Positions 43,686-53,439 of a DNA stretch of 64,000 nt are shown here, piece by piece. The position numbers and the translations under genes are program-made. The notes beneath the pieces were generated by a model. The model did not search any database. It saw nothing but the letters and a program-made list of their open reading frames with translations, and was not told where the DNA came from. Source of the stretch: Leifsonia shinshuensis (lineage in GTDB: Bacteria; Actinomycetota; Actinomycetes; Actinomycetales; Microbacteriaceae); NCBI RefSeq assembly GCF_022606355.1, contig NZ_JAHHZQ010000001.1:682001-746000 (forward strand). Reading direction: 5' to 3'. Positions within the stretch are counted from its first letter, which is position 1; every line of letters begins with the position of its first letter.

Positions 43686-44140
43686 ATGCTCTCGCTCTCT
43701 GGCAGTCTGGTCGGTCACATGGTGCGGACGACGAACCGCGCGGAGCTCGGCGGTTCGGGGGCCCTGATCCCCGGGCTCTGGGCGACCGTCCTCGCCGACC
43801 GCGCCTTGCTGGAATCCGACCACCGCGTTGGCGATGAGATCGTCGCCGCTCTGTTCGACTACGAGTCCGACGAGAACGGCGCCTACTCGCAGCTGGTCGG
43901 GGTACGGGTCGCCCCGGGCAGCCCGGTACCGCCCGGGCTGTCGATGCTCGAGATCGCGGAGGCGCCACGCGTGGAGTTCGGCGCGGCGGGAGAGATGCCC
44001 GCTGCGCTGATCGCGGCCTGGGGCGCGTGTGGGAACAGACGGCGGAGGGTTCGCTGCGTCGCGCCTACGACGTCGACGTCGAGGTGCATCGACCGGATGG
44101 GTCCGCGTCGATCCTCGTCTCGGGGGCGCGCGCGGACTGA
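43686..44140 (+). pseudogene. Effector-binding-domain protein (GyrI-like/Cass2), frameshifted at a G4 run
   Basis: The family is the stand-alone effector-binding domain of AraC-type regulators: VGDEIVAALFDYESDENGAYSQ and SQLVGVRVAPGSPVPPGLSM are its signature. After GLSM the frame is intact until the G4 run at 44020-44023; one more G continues as RVWEQTAEGSLRRAYDVDVE and HRPDGSASILVSGARAD, a natural end. TACGGT lies 6 bases before the ATG. Restored length about 151 residues. Likely binds a small drug-like ligand. A missing base is a likelier cause than real loss, because the rest is well preserved. Confidence 0.7.
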
Positions 44141-44149
44141 AGGGGGTCC

Positions 44150-45232
44150 TCAGCCGCCTCTGGCCTCAGTGCGTCGGTAGTCCGCGAACACCCGCCGCGT
44201 CCGGCCGTCCAGCGTGATGCTCCCGCCGTAGGGCACGATCCACTGCGGCGTGGTGTGCCCGAACGGGACCCCGACGCAGACGACCGCGTCGGGGTTGTAC
44301 TCGGCGACCGTCTCGATCACCGCGTCGCGCTGGGCCGCGCGCAGCCGCTCGCGCTCGGCGGCCTCCGGCCGGTGCTCGAATGTGCTCACCGGCGGTCGCG
44401 CCGCCAGCACACCGGCGAGCGGAGCGAGCAGGCCGCGTTCGCCGAGGGCGCGGAGCGTGTAGCGCACCCACTGCGCCGGCGGCGTCAGCTCGCTCGTCTC
44501 CAGCAGGAGCACGGCACCCTCGAGCGCGGCCGGAGGGAACGGGAAGCGGTCGGCGAGCAGGATCCAGTCGACGACCTCCAGGCAACCGCCCCACGTGGTG
44601 CCGGTCACGCTCCTGGCCGGCCCCGCCCAGGCGAACCCCGTCGTCGGCTCGCGCTCGCCCGTCTCGGACAGGGCCCGCTGGTCGCCCCAGTCCGTCCCGT
44701 AGTCCTCGGACTCCCCCGGGTCGGACAGTTCGAGCTGCACACCGCCGAGGAGCGCCGCACGCAGTGAGAGCGCGTGGATGTCGTCGACCCGCGGCCCGGG
44801 GCCGAGATGCACCTGGGTGCTGCCTCCGTAGAAGCCGCCGACGCCCGCGCTCCAGAGCCAGTGGAGGAGGTTCGTGTTGTCACTGTAGCCGAGGAACGGC
44901 TTCGGGTCGGCCAGCACGGCGTCCCGGTCGAGATGCGGGATCACCCGGAGCTGGTCGTCGCCGCCGAGGGTGGCGATCACCGCCCTGACCTCCGGATCCG
45001 AGAAGGCGGCGTTCAGGTCCCGCGCCCGCTCCTGAGGGGACGCCCCGAGCTGTCGCGTCGTCGGGTACTCCACCGGCACGAGGCCGGTGAGCTCCGCCAG
45101 CCGCCGCAGCGCCTGCTCGTGCACAGCGGGCCAGCGCCCGGGCGCGGCGAACGACGGCGACACCACGGCGATGCGGTCGCCGGGCCGCGCGGCCGGAGGG
45201 ACGACCGGCCGATGGGCGCCTGCGCCTGTCAC
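44150..45232 (-). CDS. LD-carboxypeptidase / MccF-like peptidase S66
   Basis: A 360-residue serine peptidase of family S66. The catalytic Ser is in GYSDNTNLLHWL, Glu in VLLLETSELTP, and His in GVPFGHTTPQ, which completes the Ser-Glu-His triad. VVSPSFAAPG is the usual N-terminal motif. These enzymes trim peptidoglycan peptides or inactivate microcin-C-like antibiotics; which one here is open. The GTG at 45232 overlaps the stop of the hydrolase gene as GTGA, so the two are co-translated. Longer frames reading into that gene are not real. Confidence 0.9.
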   Translation of the reverse strand: MTGAGAHRPVVPPAARPGDRIAVVSPSFAAPGRWPAVHEQALRRLAELTGLVPVEYPTTRQLGASPQERARDLNAAFSDPEVRAVIATLGGDDQLRVIPHLDRDAVLADPKPFLGYSDNTNLLHWLWSAGVGGFYGGSTQVHLGPGPRVDDIHALSLRAALLGGVQLELSDPGESEDYGTDWGDQRALSETGEREPTTGFAWAGPARSVTGTTWGGCLEVVDWILLADRFPFPPAALEGAVLLLETSELTPPAQWVRYTLRALGERGLLAPLAGVLAARPPVSTFEHRPEAAERERLRAAQRDAVIETVAEYNPDAVVCVGVPFGHTTPQWIVPYGGSITLDGRTRRVFADYRRTEARGG

Positions 45233-46437
45233 GCTCGCGCAGCCGGCGCGTTCGTGTCCAGCCACTCCCGAACGGTGGTCGTCCACTTCGCCTCGTCGTA
45301 GTTCCAGAGCTTCGTGTGCAGCGCGACCGTGAAGGGCACGAACGTGACGATGTCGCTGCGCGCCTTGGCGAGCGCGCGGGAGCCCGTGTCCGGCACGAAC
45401 CCGTCGTCCTCGCTGTGCAGCACGAGCATCGGCAGGCTGAGGTCGGCGGCGCGGGCCACGAAGTCCATGCTGCGCAGGTCGATGGGCGCCCCGAGTCCGG
45501 TGATCGGGCCGCTCCAGTTCGCCTCGATCAGGCGGATCGCGCCGCGCGCGATCGGATCGGGGAGCCGGAGGAGGTTGGCCTGGTACTCCAGTGTGTCGAT
45601 CCAGTCGATCACCGGCGACTCCAGCACGAGGCCGGTCACGAGCCCGAGGTTCTGCGAGCGGGTCACGGTCTGCAGCACGACCGCCCCGCCCATCGACCAG
45701 CCCATCAGCACGATGGACCGCGCCCCCCGGGAGGCCGCGTACCGGATCGCCGCATCGATGTCGCGCCACTCCGTGCCGCCGAGACCGTACCGACGGTCGG
45801 CGCTCTCCGGCGCGTCGCCGTCGTTGCGATACGACGCCAGCAGGCAGGTGTAGCCGGCGTCGTGGAAGGTGCGCACCGCGCGCAGACCCTCCTGGCGAGT
45901 GGCGCCCCAGCCGTGCACCTGGATGACCCAGCGGTCGGCGCCCGCATCGTCGGCCGCAGGGAACACCCAGGCCGGAGCCACTCCCAGGTCGGTGCCGATC
46001 TCGACGCTGGTGACCGGGAGCCCGAGCTCCTCGGGGTCGAGGTAGTAGTAGCCGCTGATCCGGGCCCTCCCGAGCCCGAGCTCGCCGAACTCGACACGCT
46101 CGAGCTCGCGCACGACCACTCCGTCACGCCGCTCCAGGAGGCCGCCGAGCTTGGCGTAGCCGGACTCGGACCCGAACCAGAGGCCGAACCGCCCCGGCAT
46201 CGCGGCGTCAGGGGTGTCTCGCAGGGTGATCGTGCCGGCCGCCGTGTCGACACCGCGCACGACCTCCCGCTGCGGACGCCTGCGCACCGGGGTGATGACC
46301 GTGCGCGCGACCCGTGCCATCGCGTAGGCGGCGCCGGCCGCCGTGAGGAGCGTGAGCCCTCCGGCGACAGCCGCGCTCACTCCGACCGCTCTGCCGAACC
46401 CGCTCTTCCCACCCGATCCGCTGCTGGTCGCCGCCAT
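45229..46437 (-). CDS. Alpha/beta hydrolase with N-terminal membrane segment
   Basis: A 402-residue hydrolase. A hydrophobic segment near residues 18-42 (VSAAVAGGLTLLTAAGAAYA) anchors or exports it. The catalytic domain has the nucleophile elbow GWSMGG, preceded by VIQVHGWGAT (oxyanion region), an acidic loop LHSEDDGFVPD and the His in VALHTKLWNYD. Substrate unknown; the family includes esterases and dienelactone-like enzymes. TACGCT ends 7 bases before the ATG, a leaderless pattern. It is the first gene of a pair with the S66 peptidase. Confidence 0.82.
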   Translation of the reverse strand: MAATSSGSGGKSGFGRAVGVSAAVAGGLTLLTAAGAAYAMARVARTVITPVRRRPQREVVRGVDTAAGTITLRDTPDAAMPGRFGLWFGSESGYAKLGGLLERRDGVVVRELERVEFGELGLGRARISGYYYLDPEELGLPVTSVEIGTDLGVAPAWVFPAADDAGADRWVIQVHGWGATRQEGLRAVRTFHDAGYTCLLASYRNDGDAPESADRRYGLGGTEWRDIDAAIRYAASRGARSIVLMGWSMGGAVVLQTVTRSQNLGLVTGLVLESPVIDWIDTLEYQANLLRLPDPIARGAIRLIEANWSGPITGLGAPIDLRSMDFVARAADLSLPMLVLHSEDDGFVPDTGSRALAKARSDIVTFVPFTVALHTKLWNYDEAKWTTTVREWLDTNAPAARA

Positions 46438-46538
46438 GGGCCACAGCGTAGCCGGGGCCGATGGCGCGCGTCTTCAGGACATCCTCAGGCGGCGTGCCTT
46501 ACCGATGCGAGCCCCCAAAGGCTTCTAGTGTTCCTAAC

Positions 46539-47135
46539 GTGTCGACACCAACCTCGACCCCGCACCTTCCGGGGGAGTATGCCGCGGCGCTGCAGTCCAT
46601 CCGCAGCGCTCACGCACGTCCGGAACTCGTGGTCACGGAGATCCCGGCGCCGGCTCAACTCGCGCCCTTCTCGGTTGCGCTGGCCGCCGACGTCCGTCCT
46701 GCGCGGCACGGCGACGACTCCGACCTCGGCACGGGACGCTTCATCCTGCTCTACGACCCGGACGAGCCGGAGGCCTGGGGTGGACCCTTCCGCGTCGTCT
46801 GCTTCGCCCAGGCGCCGCTCGAGACCGACATCGGCCTCGACCCGTTCCTCGCCGACGTCGCCTGGTCGTGGCTCGTCGACGCGCTCGATGCCCGGCACGC
46901 GAGCTACACCGCGGCGAGCGGCACCGCCACCAAGATCATCTCCACCGGCTTCGGCGAGCTCGCCAGCCAGGGCGACGGCGCCCAGATCGAGCTCAGGGCC
47001 TCGTGGAGTCCGCTGGAGACCGACCTCGCCGCGCACGTGGAGGGCTGGGGCGAACTGCTCTGCATGCTGGCCGGCCTCCCGCCGACAGGAGAGGGCGTGA
47101 GCCTGCTGAACACGAGACGGTCACCGCGTGGCTGA
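46539..47135 (+). CDS. DUF3000 protein
   Basis: A 198-residue actinobacterial protein of unknown function. Its signature regions are AALQSIRSAHARPELVVTEI, FILLYDPDEPEAWGGPFRVV and WSWLVDALDARHASY, all characteristic of DUF3000. Start GTG, with TAGTGT 7 bases before; longer frames lack family similarity. It overlaps rnd by 8 bases, as in many relatives, and precedes the fadA-fadB pair. Confidence 0.88.
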   Translation: MSTPTSTPHLPGEYAAALQSIRSAHARPELVVTEIPAPAQLAPFSVALAADVRPARHGDDSDLGTGRFILLYDPDEPEAWGGPFRVVCFAQAPLETDIGLDPFLADVAWSWLVDALDARHASYTAASGTATKIISTGFGELASQGDGAQIELRASWSPLETDLAAHVEGWGELLCMLAGLPPTGEGVSLLNTRRSPRG

Positions 47136-48324
47136 ACACATCGTCATCGACACCAGGGACGGCTATCGCGCGGCCGTCGACCGCATCGTCGCGGGAGAGG
47201 GCCCGATCGCGGTCGACGCCGAGCGCGCGAGCGGCTTCCGCTATTCGCAGCGCGCCTACCTCATCCAGATGTACCGGCGGGGCTCGGGGACGTTCCTGTT
47301 CGACCCGCCCGCGATCGGCCGCTTCGACGAGCTGAACCAGGCGATCGCGCCCGACGAGTGGGTGCTGCACGCCGCGACGCAGGACCTCACCTGCCTGCGC
47401 GAGGTCGGACTCGACCCGGTCAGCATCTTCGACACCGAGCTCGCCGCCCGGCTGCTCGGGATGCCGCGCGTGGGCCTGGGCACCGTGGTGGAGGAACTGC
47501 TCGGCATCCACCTCGCCAAGGAGCACAGTGCCGCCGACTGGTCGACACGTCCCCTGCCCGAGCCCTGGCTCGACTACGCCGCGCTCGACGTCGAACTCCT
47601 GCCCGACCTGCGGGACGCGATCTCCGGCCTCCTGGTCGAGGCGGGCAAGACGGAGATCGCCCGGCAGGAGTTCGCCGACGAGCTGACCAGGGAGCTCTCG
47701 GTGCCGCGCAGCGAGCCGTGGCGCCGGCTGTCCGGCATCCACTCGATCCGCGGCATCCGCAACCTGGCCGTGGCGCGGGAGCTCTGGACGAGCCGTGACG
47801 CCCTCGCCCGCCAGCTCGACGTGGCCCCCGGCCGGCTCGTACCGGACGCCTCGCTGACCGCCGCCGCCAAGGCGATGCCCGACAGCAAGCGCGCGCTGGC
47901 CGCGATGCGCGAGTTCACCGGGAGGGCGAGCCGCACGGAGCTGGACCGCTGGTGGTCGGCCATCGAGGCCGGTCGCACGACCGACGATCTGCCCGTGCTG
48001 CGCGGCACCGGCGAGAGCCTCCCCCCGCCGCGCGCCTGGGCCGACCGCAACCCGGAGGCCGACGCCCGGCTCAAAGGCGCCCGCGCCGCCCTGGCCTCGA
48101 TCGCCGAGGAGCTCGCTCTCCCGCTGGAGAACCTGCTCACGCCCGACACCCTCCGACGCGTGGCGTGGGCTCCGCCCGCGGAGATCACGCCGGAGAGCAT
48201 CGCGGAGGCCCTCGCCCAGCACGGCGCCCGCCCCTGGCAGATTGAGGCAACCTCACAGTCGATCGCCCAAGCGTTTGTGGAAAGCAACCAAACGCCCGAC
48301 GACGCGTCCGAAGCGGTTTCGTAG
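47128..48324 (+). CDS. rnd: Ribonuclease D (DEDDy 3'-5' exonuclease with HRDC domain)
   Basis: A 398-residue protein. The DEDDy exonuclease motifs are present: VDAERASGFRY (Exo I, Asp/Glu), HAATQDLTCL (Exo II) and LDYAALDVELL (Exo III with Tyr). A helical HRDC domain follows at about residues 200-290 (SEPWRRLSGIHSIRGIRNL and later), for nucleic-acid binding. It trims 3' ends of tRNA and other RNA. GTG start inside the end of the DUF3000 gene, so they are coupled. The last part resembles the second HRDC-like region of actinobacterial RNase D proteins. Confidence 0.92.
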   Translation: MAEHIVIDTRDGYRAAVDRIVAGEGPIAVDAERASGFRYSQRAYLIQMYRRGSGTFLFDPPAIGRFDELNQAIAPDEWVLHAATQDLTCLREVGLDPVSIFDTELAARLLGMPRVGLGTVVEELLGIHLAKEHSAADWSTRPLPEPWLDYAALDVELLPDLRDAISGLLVEAGKTEIARQEFADELTRELSVPRSEPWRRLSGIHSIRGIRNLAVARELWTSRDALARQLDVAPGRLVPDASLTAAAKAMPDSKRALAAMREFTGRASRTELDRWWSAIEAGRTTDDLPVLRGTGESLPPPRAWADRNPEADARLKGARAALASIAEELALPLENLLTPDTLRRVAWAPPAEITPESIAEALAQHGARPWQIEATSQSIAQAFVESNQTPDDASEAVS

Positions 48325-48395
48325 AAAGAATCAAACGATTCCCGCCCCGGCCGCGGGCCTCCTTAGGATCGATGTCGACCTGATTGGGAGGCACT

Positions 48396-49604
48396 GTGGC
48401 CGATAGAACGGAAGTCGTGTTCGTCGACGGAGTCCGTACTCCGTTTGGACGTGCGGGCGAAAAAGGGCAGTACTGGAACACGCGCGCGGACGACCTGGTC
48501 GTCAAGGCCATGATCGGCCTGCTCGAGCGGAATCCGAACGTGCCCAAGGAGCGCATCGACGATGTGGCCATCGCCGCGACGACGCAGCAGGGCGACCAGG
48601 GGCTCACCCTCGGCCGCACCGCGGCTCTGCTCGCGGGACTGCCCAAGTCGGTGCCCGGATTCGCGATCGACCGGATGTGCGCCGGCGCCATGACCAGCGT
48701 CACGACGCTCGGATCGGGCATCGCGTTCGGAGCGTACGACCTGGCGATCGCCGGCGGCGTCGAGCACATGGGACGGCACCCGATGGGCTTCGGCGCCGAC
48801 CCGAACCCGCGCTTCCTGTCGGAGCGCATGGTCGCGGAGGACGCGCTCAACATGGGCATGACCGCCGAGCGCATCCACGACCGGTTCCCCGCGCTCACCA
48901 AGGAGCGTTCCGACCGCTTCGCGCTGGGCAGCCAGCAGAAGACCGCCGCGGCCTACGCGGCCGGCAAGCTGCAGCCCGACCTGATCCCCGTCGCGATCCG
49001 CTCCGAGCAGGGCTGGGGCCTCGCCACGCACGACCAGGGCATGCGCCCCGAGACCACGATGGAGGGGCTCGCCACGCTGAAGACCCCGTTCCGCCCGCAC
49101 GGCCGGGTGACCGCGGGCAACTCGTCGCCGCTCACCGACGGAGCGACCGCCAGCCTGCTCGCCTCCGCCGACGCGGTCAAGGAGTTCGGCCTGACGCCCA
49201 AGATGCGCATGGTCAGCTTCGCCTTCGCGGGCGTCGAGCCCGAGATCATGGGCCTCGGCCCCGTCCCCTCCACCGAGAAGGCGCTGCGCAAGGCGGGCCT
49301 GACGATCGACGACATCGGCCTGTTCGAGCTGAACGAGGCGTTCGCCATCCAGGTGCTGTCGTTCCTCGACCACTTCGGCATCGACGACCAGGACCCGCGG
49401 GTCAACAAGTGGGGCGGCGCGATCGCCATCGGCCACCCGCTCGCCGCGAGCGGCGTGCGGCTGATGATCCAGCTCGCCCGTCAGTTCGAGGAGCACCCGG
49501 AGGTCCGCTACGGCATCACGGCGATGTGCGTGGGTCTGGGCCAGGGCGGCACCGTGATCTGGGAGAACCCCAACTTCGACAAGCGCGCCGCGCGGAAGGG
49601 CTGA
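48396..49604 (+). CDS. fadA: Acetyl-CoA C-acyltransferase (thiolase)
   Basis: A 402-residue thiolase that cleaves 3-ketoacyl-CoA. The acyl-carrying Cys is in DRMCAGAMTS; GGVEHMGRHPMGF, NEAFAIQ, GAIAIGHPLAASGVR with the catalytic His, and MCVGLGQGG with the second Cys are all normal. GGGAGG 4 bases before a GTG fixes the start; longer frames are not needed. It precedes fadB by 7 bases, so the pair forms the beta-oxidation complex. Confidence 0.95.
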   Translation: MADRTEVVFVDGVRTPFGRAGEKGQYWNTRADDLVVKAMIGLLERNPNVPKERIDDVAIAATTQQGDQGLTLGRTAALLAGLPKSVPGFAIDRMCAGAMTSVTTLGSGIAFGAYDLAIAGGVEHMGRHPMGFGADPNPRFLSERMVAEDALNMGMTAERIHDRFPALTKERSDRFALGSQQKTAAAYAAGKLQPDLIPVAIRSEQGWGLATHDQGMRPETTMEGLATLKTPFRPHGRVTAGNSSPLTDGATASLLASADAVKEFGLTPKMRMVSFAFAGVEPEIMGLGPVPSTEKALRKAGLTIDDIGLFELNEAFAIQVLSFLDHFGIDDQDPRVNKWGGAIAIGHPLAASGVRLMIQLARQFEEHPEVRYGITAMCVGLGQGGTVIWENPNFDKRAARKG

Positions 49605-49611
49605 GCCAGAC

Positions 49612-51771
49612 GTGACCGACTACAGCACCATCGACTTCTCTCCGCTCGTCGAGCTCACCAGCGACGAGGTCGTCACCCACTCGTACGTGAAGGACATCCC
49701 GCTGCCCAGCGGCAAGACCCTCGCGTTGGTCACCCTCGACAACGACCGGGACCACACCCGGCCGAACACGATGGGACCGGCGACCCTGCTTGAGCTCGGG
49801 AAGACCTTCGACGCTCTGACCGAGCGCGCCGGCCGCGGCGAGATCGACGCGGTCGCCGTCACCGGCAAGCCGTTCATCCTCGCCGCCGGCGCCGACCTCA
49901 GCCGGGTGAGCGACATCCCGAGCGTGGAGGTCGCCAAGCTGCTCCCCCAGCTCGGCCACTACGTGCTCGGCAAGCAGGCGACCTTCGGCGTCCCGTCGTT
50001 CGTGTTCACGAACGGCCTCGCGCTCGGCGGCGGCGTGGAGATCGGCCTCAACGCCGACTACCGCACCATCGACCGCAACGCGGCGGCGTTCGCGCTCCCC
50101 GAGGTCTTCCTCGGGCTCATCCCAGGCTGGGGCGGCGCGACCATCCTGCCGAACCTGATCGGTATCGAGAACGCACTCAAGGTCGTCATCGAGAACCCGC
50201 TCAAGCAGAACCGGATGCTGAAGCCGCAGGAGGTGTTCGACCTCGGCATCGCCGACGCGATCTTCGACTCGGCGAACTTCCTCGAGGACTCCCTGAAGTG
50301 GGCCGACAAGGTGCTCACCGGCGCGATCGAGGTCAAGCGGCCGAACGTGCCGGGCAAGGTCGAGCGGATGGTCAAGTGGGACGTCGCGATCGGCATCGCC
50401 CGCAAGATGCTGGAGAGCCGGATCGGCACCGTCCCGAAGTCGCCGTACAAGGCGCTCGACCTGCTCAAGGCCGCCAAGTCCAACGATCGGGCCGCCGGCT
50501 TCGAGCTGGAGGACGACGCGCTCGCCGAGCTCATCTCCGGCGACCAGTTCCAGGCCAGCATCTACGCCTTCAACCTCGTGCAGAAGCGCGCGAAGCGCCC
50601 GGCGGGGGCCCCGGACAAGAAGCTCGCCAAGCGGGTCACGAAGATCGGCGTGGTCGGCGCCGGCTACATGGCCAGCCAGTTCGCGCTGCTGTTCGTGCGC
50701 CGCCTCCGCGTGCCCGTCGTCATCACCGACCTCGATCAGGCGCACGTGGACAAGGGCGTCGCGTCCATCCACGACGAGATCGGGAAGCTGCAGGAGAAGG
50801 GCCGGATCAACCCCGACGAGGCCAACCGCCTGCGCGCCCTGGTCACCGGCACGACCGACAAGGCCGACTTCGCCGACTGCGACTGGGTCATCGAGGCCGT
50901 GTTCGAGGAGCTCAGCGTCAAGCAGAACGTCTTCGCGGAGGTCGAGCAGTACGTCTCCGACGAGGCCGTGCTGGCCACCAACACCTCGTCGCTGTCGGTC
51001 GAGCAGATCGGCGCGAAGCTGAAGCACCCGGAGCGTCTGGTCGGCTTCCACTTCTTCACCCCGGTCGCCGTCATGCCGCTGATCGAGGTCGTGAAGACGC
51101 CCCACACCGACGACGCCACCCTCTCCACGGCGATGGTCACAGCGGCCGCACTCAAGAAGAACGCCGTGATCACGGCCGACACCCCCGGGTTCGTGGTGAA
51201 CCGGGTGCTGGCGAAGATCCTCGGCGAGGCGATGCACGCCGTCGACGACGGCACCCCCTTCGAGACGGTCGACAGGGCGTTCGCGCCGCTCGGCCTCCCG
51301 ATGGCGCCCTCCGTACTGCTCGACCTGGTTGGCCTCAAGGTCGGCGCGCACGTGCTCGACACGCATCACGCGGCCTTCCCCGACCGGTTCTACCGCAGCG
51401 AGAACCTGCACCGGCTCGCCGAGTACGGAACGCTGCTCGAGAAGGACGGCAAGGGCAAGGTCAAGGGCCTCGACAAGGGCGCGGCGAAGATCCTGGCCGG
51501 CGGCAAGAACCCGTCGACCGAGCAGGAGCTCCTGCGTCGCCTGGAGGACGGCCTGGCCGACGAGATCCACCGCATGCTCGTCGACGACCACGTCGTCGAG
51601 GCGCCGGAGGACATCGACCTGTGCATGATCCTCGGTGCGGGCTTCCCGTTCCAGATGGGCGGGATCACGCCGTACCTCGACAGGGTCGGTGCCTCCGAGC
51701 GCGCCTTCGGCGACACCTTCCACCACCCGCCCGTCCGCGGGGTCACCGCCTCCGTGGAGGCCGTCGCCTGA
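49612..51771 (+). CDS. fadB: FadB-type multifunctional enoyl-CoA hydratase / 3-hydroxyacyl-CoA dehydrogenase
   Basis: A 719-residue fused enzyme. The N-terminal crotonase domain has GKPFILAAGADLSRV and LALGGGVEIGLNADYRT (oxyanion-hole glycines) and LPEVFLGLIPGWGGATILP; the dehydrogenase domain starts at ITKIGVVGAGYM-like sequence (here KIGVVGAGYMASQFAL) with the NAD-binding GxGxxA, and HFFTPVAVMPLIEVV plus TPGFVVNRVL are catalytic motifs. GTG start 7 bases after fadA. Together they perform the last steps of fatty-acid beta-oxidation. An 18-bp terminator follows. Confidence 0.95.
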   Translation: MTDYSTIDFSPLVELTSDEVVTHSYVKDIPLPSGKTLALVTLDNDRDHTRPNTMGPATLLELGKTFDALTERAGRGEIDAVAVTGKPFILAAGADLSRVSDIPSVEVAKLLPQLGHYVLGKQATFGVPSFVFTNGLALGGGVEIGLNADYRTIDRNAAAFALPEVFLGLIPGWGGATILPNLIGIENALKVVIENPLKQNRMLKPQEVFDLGIADAIFDSANFLEDSLKWADKVLTGAIEVKRPNVPGKVERMVKWDVAIGIARKMLESRIGTVPKSPYKALDLLKAAKSNDRAAGFELEDDALAELISGDQFQASIYAFNLVQKRAKRPAGAPDKKLAKRVTKIGVVGAGYMASQFALLFVRRLRVPVVITDLDQAHVDKGVASIHDEIGKLQEKGRINPDEANRLRALVTGTTDKADFADCDWVIEAVFEELSVKQNVFAEVEQYVSDEAVLATNTSSLSVEQIGAKLKHPERLVGFHFFTPVAVMPLIEVVKTPHTDDATLSTAMVTAAALKKNAVITADTPGFVVNRVLAKILGEAMHAVDDGTPFETVDRAFAPLGLPMAPSVLLDLVGLKVGAHVLDTHHAAFPDRFYRSENLHRLAEYGTLLEKDGKGKVKGLDKGAAKILAGGKNPSTEQELLRRLEDGLADEIHRMLVDDHVVEAPEDIDLCMILGAGFPFQMGGITPYLDRVGASERAFGDTFHHPPVRGVTASVEAVA

Positions 51772-51795
51772 CCTGAAAGAACGCACGAATCCGGC

Positions 51796-51846
51796 CGAAA
51801 CCGCCGAGTACGCACAGAATCCGCGTACTCGGCGGTTTCGCTTTTC
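51796..51846 (+). terminator. Rho-independent terminator after fadB
   Basis: CGAAACCGCCGAGTACGC and its perfect complement 9 bases later (18-bp stem), followed by CTTTTC, 25 bases after the fadB stop. An unusually long stem for a terminator. Confidence 0.85.
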
Positions 51847-51924
51847 ACCCGTGACGGGTCTTGACCGGCGGGAAAGGGGATCGTTAGCGTCAGGTAACGA
51901 ACAGCAGTCGACGGAGGGGGTCGC

Positions 51925-53376
51925 GTGAGCGAGCAGAAGACGACAGCCCCACCGACGCAGTCGACACCCGCCAAGCTCTCCATGATCACGATGACCGGAA
52001 TGGTCGTCGGCAGCATGGTGGGTGCGGGCGTGTTCTCCCTCCCGCGGCGCTTCGCCCAGGAGACGGGAGTCGCCGGTGCCCTGATCGCCTGGTCCATCGC
52101 GGGCGTCGGAATGCTGATGCTCGCGTTCGTGTTCCAGCTGCTCGCCAACCGCAAGCCCAAGCTCGACGCCGGTGTCTACGCGTACGCCAAGGCCGGGTTC
52201 GGCGAGTACCTCGGTTTCTTCTCGGCCTTCGGGTACTGGGCCAGCGCCTCCGTCGGCCTGGTCTTCTACTGGGTCTTCATCATGTCGACCATCGGCGCCG
52301 TCGTGCCGGCGTTCGGCGAGGGCGACACGATCATCGCCATCGGGATCTCGTCGGCGGCGCTGTGGGGGTTCTTCTTCCTCATCCGCCGCGGCATCAAGGA
52401 GGCCGCGGCGATCAACCGGATCGTCACCGTGGCCAAGCTGGTCCCGATCATCGTGTTCGTGCTCCTGGCCCTGCTCGTGTTCAAGCCCGACGTGTTCGCC
52501 GCCAACTGGGGCGGCGCCGACTACGCCGGCTCCCTGTTCGACCAGGTCCGCAACACCATGCTGGTGACGGTGTTCGTGTTCCTCGGGGTGGAGGGCGCGA
52601 GCACGTACTCGCGGCACGCGAAGCGACGGGAGGACGTCGGTCGCGCGACCATCCTCGGTTTCGTGAGCGTCTTCGCCGTCTTCGCCTCCGTGACGATCGT
52701 GTCCTACGGCGTGCTGCCGATGGGCGAGATCGCGAAGCTGCGCCAGCCGTCGATGGCCGGGGTCCTGGACGCGGCGGTCGGGCCCTGGGGCTCCTGGTTC
52801 GTCAGCATCGGCCTGATCGTCTCCGTGCTCGGGGCCTACCTCGCCTGGTCGCTGATGGCGGCCGAGGTGCTGTTCGTCGCGGCGAAGGACCACGACATGC
52901 CGCGCTTCCTCGGCCGGTCGAACAGTCAGGACGTGCCGGTCGCGGCGCTGCTGCTGACGGCGCTGTTCGTGCAGGCCGTGCTCGTGATCATCTACTTCGC
53001 GCACGACGCTCTCAACCTCGCGCTCGACCTGACGAGCGCGTTGACGCTCATCCCGTTCTTCCTCGCGGCGCTCTACGCCCTCAAACTCGTGGTCACGCGC
53101 GACACCTATGCGCAGGCTCCGGACGGGTGGGGCCGTGATCTGGTCGTGGCCGTGCTGGCCACGATCTACACGGCGTTCCTGCTCTTCGCCGCCGGGCTCA
53201 CGTTCGTGCTGCTCTCGTTCATCATCTACGCGCCGGCGACCATCCTGTTCATCATGGTGCGCCGCGAACAGGGCCGCAGGTGGTTCAGCGGCCGCGAGCT
53301 CGTGATCCTGGCCGTATCGATACTGGGTGCGATCGCGGGGATCGTCGCGCTCTCGGTCGGCTGGATCCGGCTCTGA
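51925..53376 (+). CDS. arcD: APA-family arginine/ornithine antiporter
   Basis: A 483-residue APC-superfamily transporter with about 12-13 transmembrane segments. MTGMVVGSMVGAGVFSLP is the conserved first-helix motif GMVVGSxxGAGIF; LANRKPKLDAGVYAYAKAGF and GVEGASTYSRHAKRREDVGR are typical of the basic amino-acid/polyamine antiporters (APA). The neighbouring arginine deiminase gene suggests exchange of arginine for ornithine. GTG start after GGAGGGGG. Downstream it runs into arcA with 63 bases between. Confidence 0.9.
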   Translation: MSEQKTTAPPTQSTPAKLSMITMTGMVVGSMVGAGVFSLPRRFAQETGVAGALIAWSIAGVGMLMLAFVFQLLANRKPKLDAGVYAYAKAGFGEYLGFFSAFGYWASASVGLVFYWVFIMSTIGAVVPAFGEGDTIIAIGISSAALWGFFFLIRRGIKEAAAINRIVTVAKLVPIIVFVLLALLVFKPDVFAANWGGADYAGSLFDQVRNTMLVTVFVFLGVEGASTYSRHAKRREDVGRATILGFVSVFAVFASVTIVSYGVLPMGEIAKLRQPSMAGVLDAAVGPWGSWFVSIGLIVSVLGAYLAWSLMAAEVLFVAAKDHDMPRFLGRSNSQDVPVAALLLTALFVQAVLVIIYFAHDALNLALDLTSALTLIPFFLAALYALKLVVTRDTYAQAPDGWGRDLVVAVLATIYTAFLLFAAGLTFVLLSFIIYAPATILFIMVRREQGRRWFSGRELVILAVSILGAIAGIVALSVGWIRL

Positions 53377-53439
53377 TGCGCCGCTGGACGTCGACAGAGA
53401 CCACAGCGACAGATTCGACTGCGACAAGAAGGGCGACAG

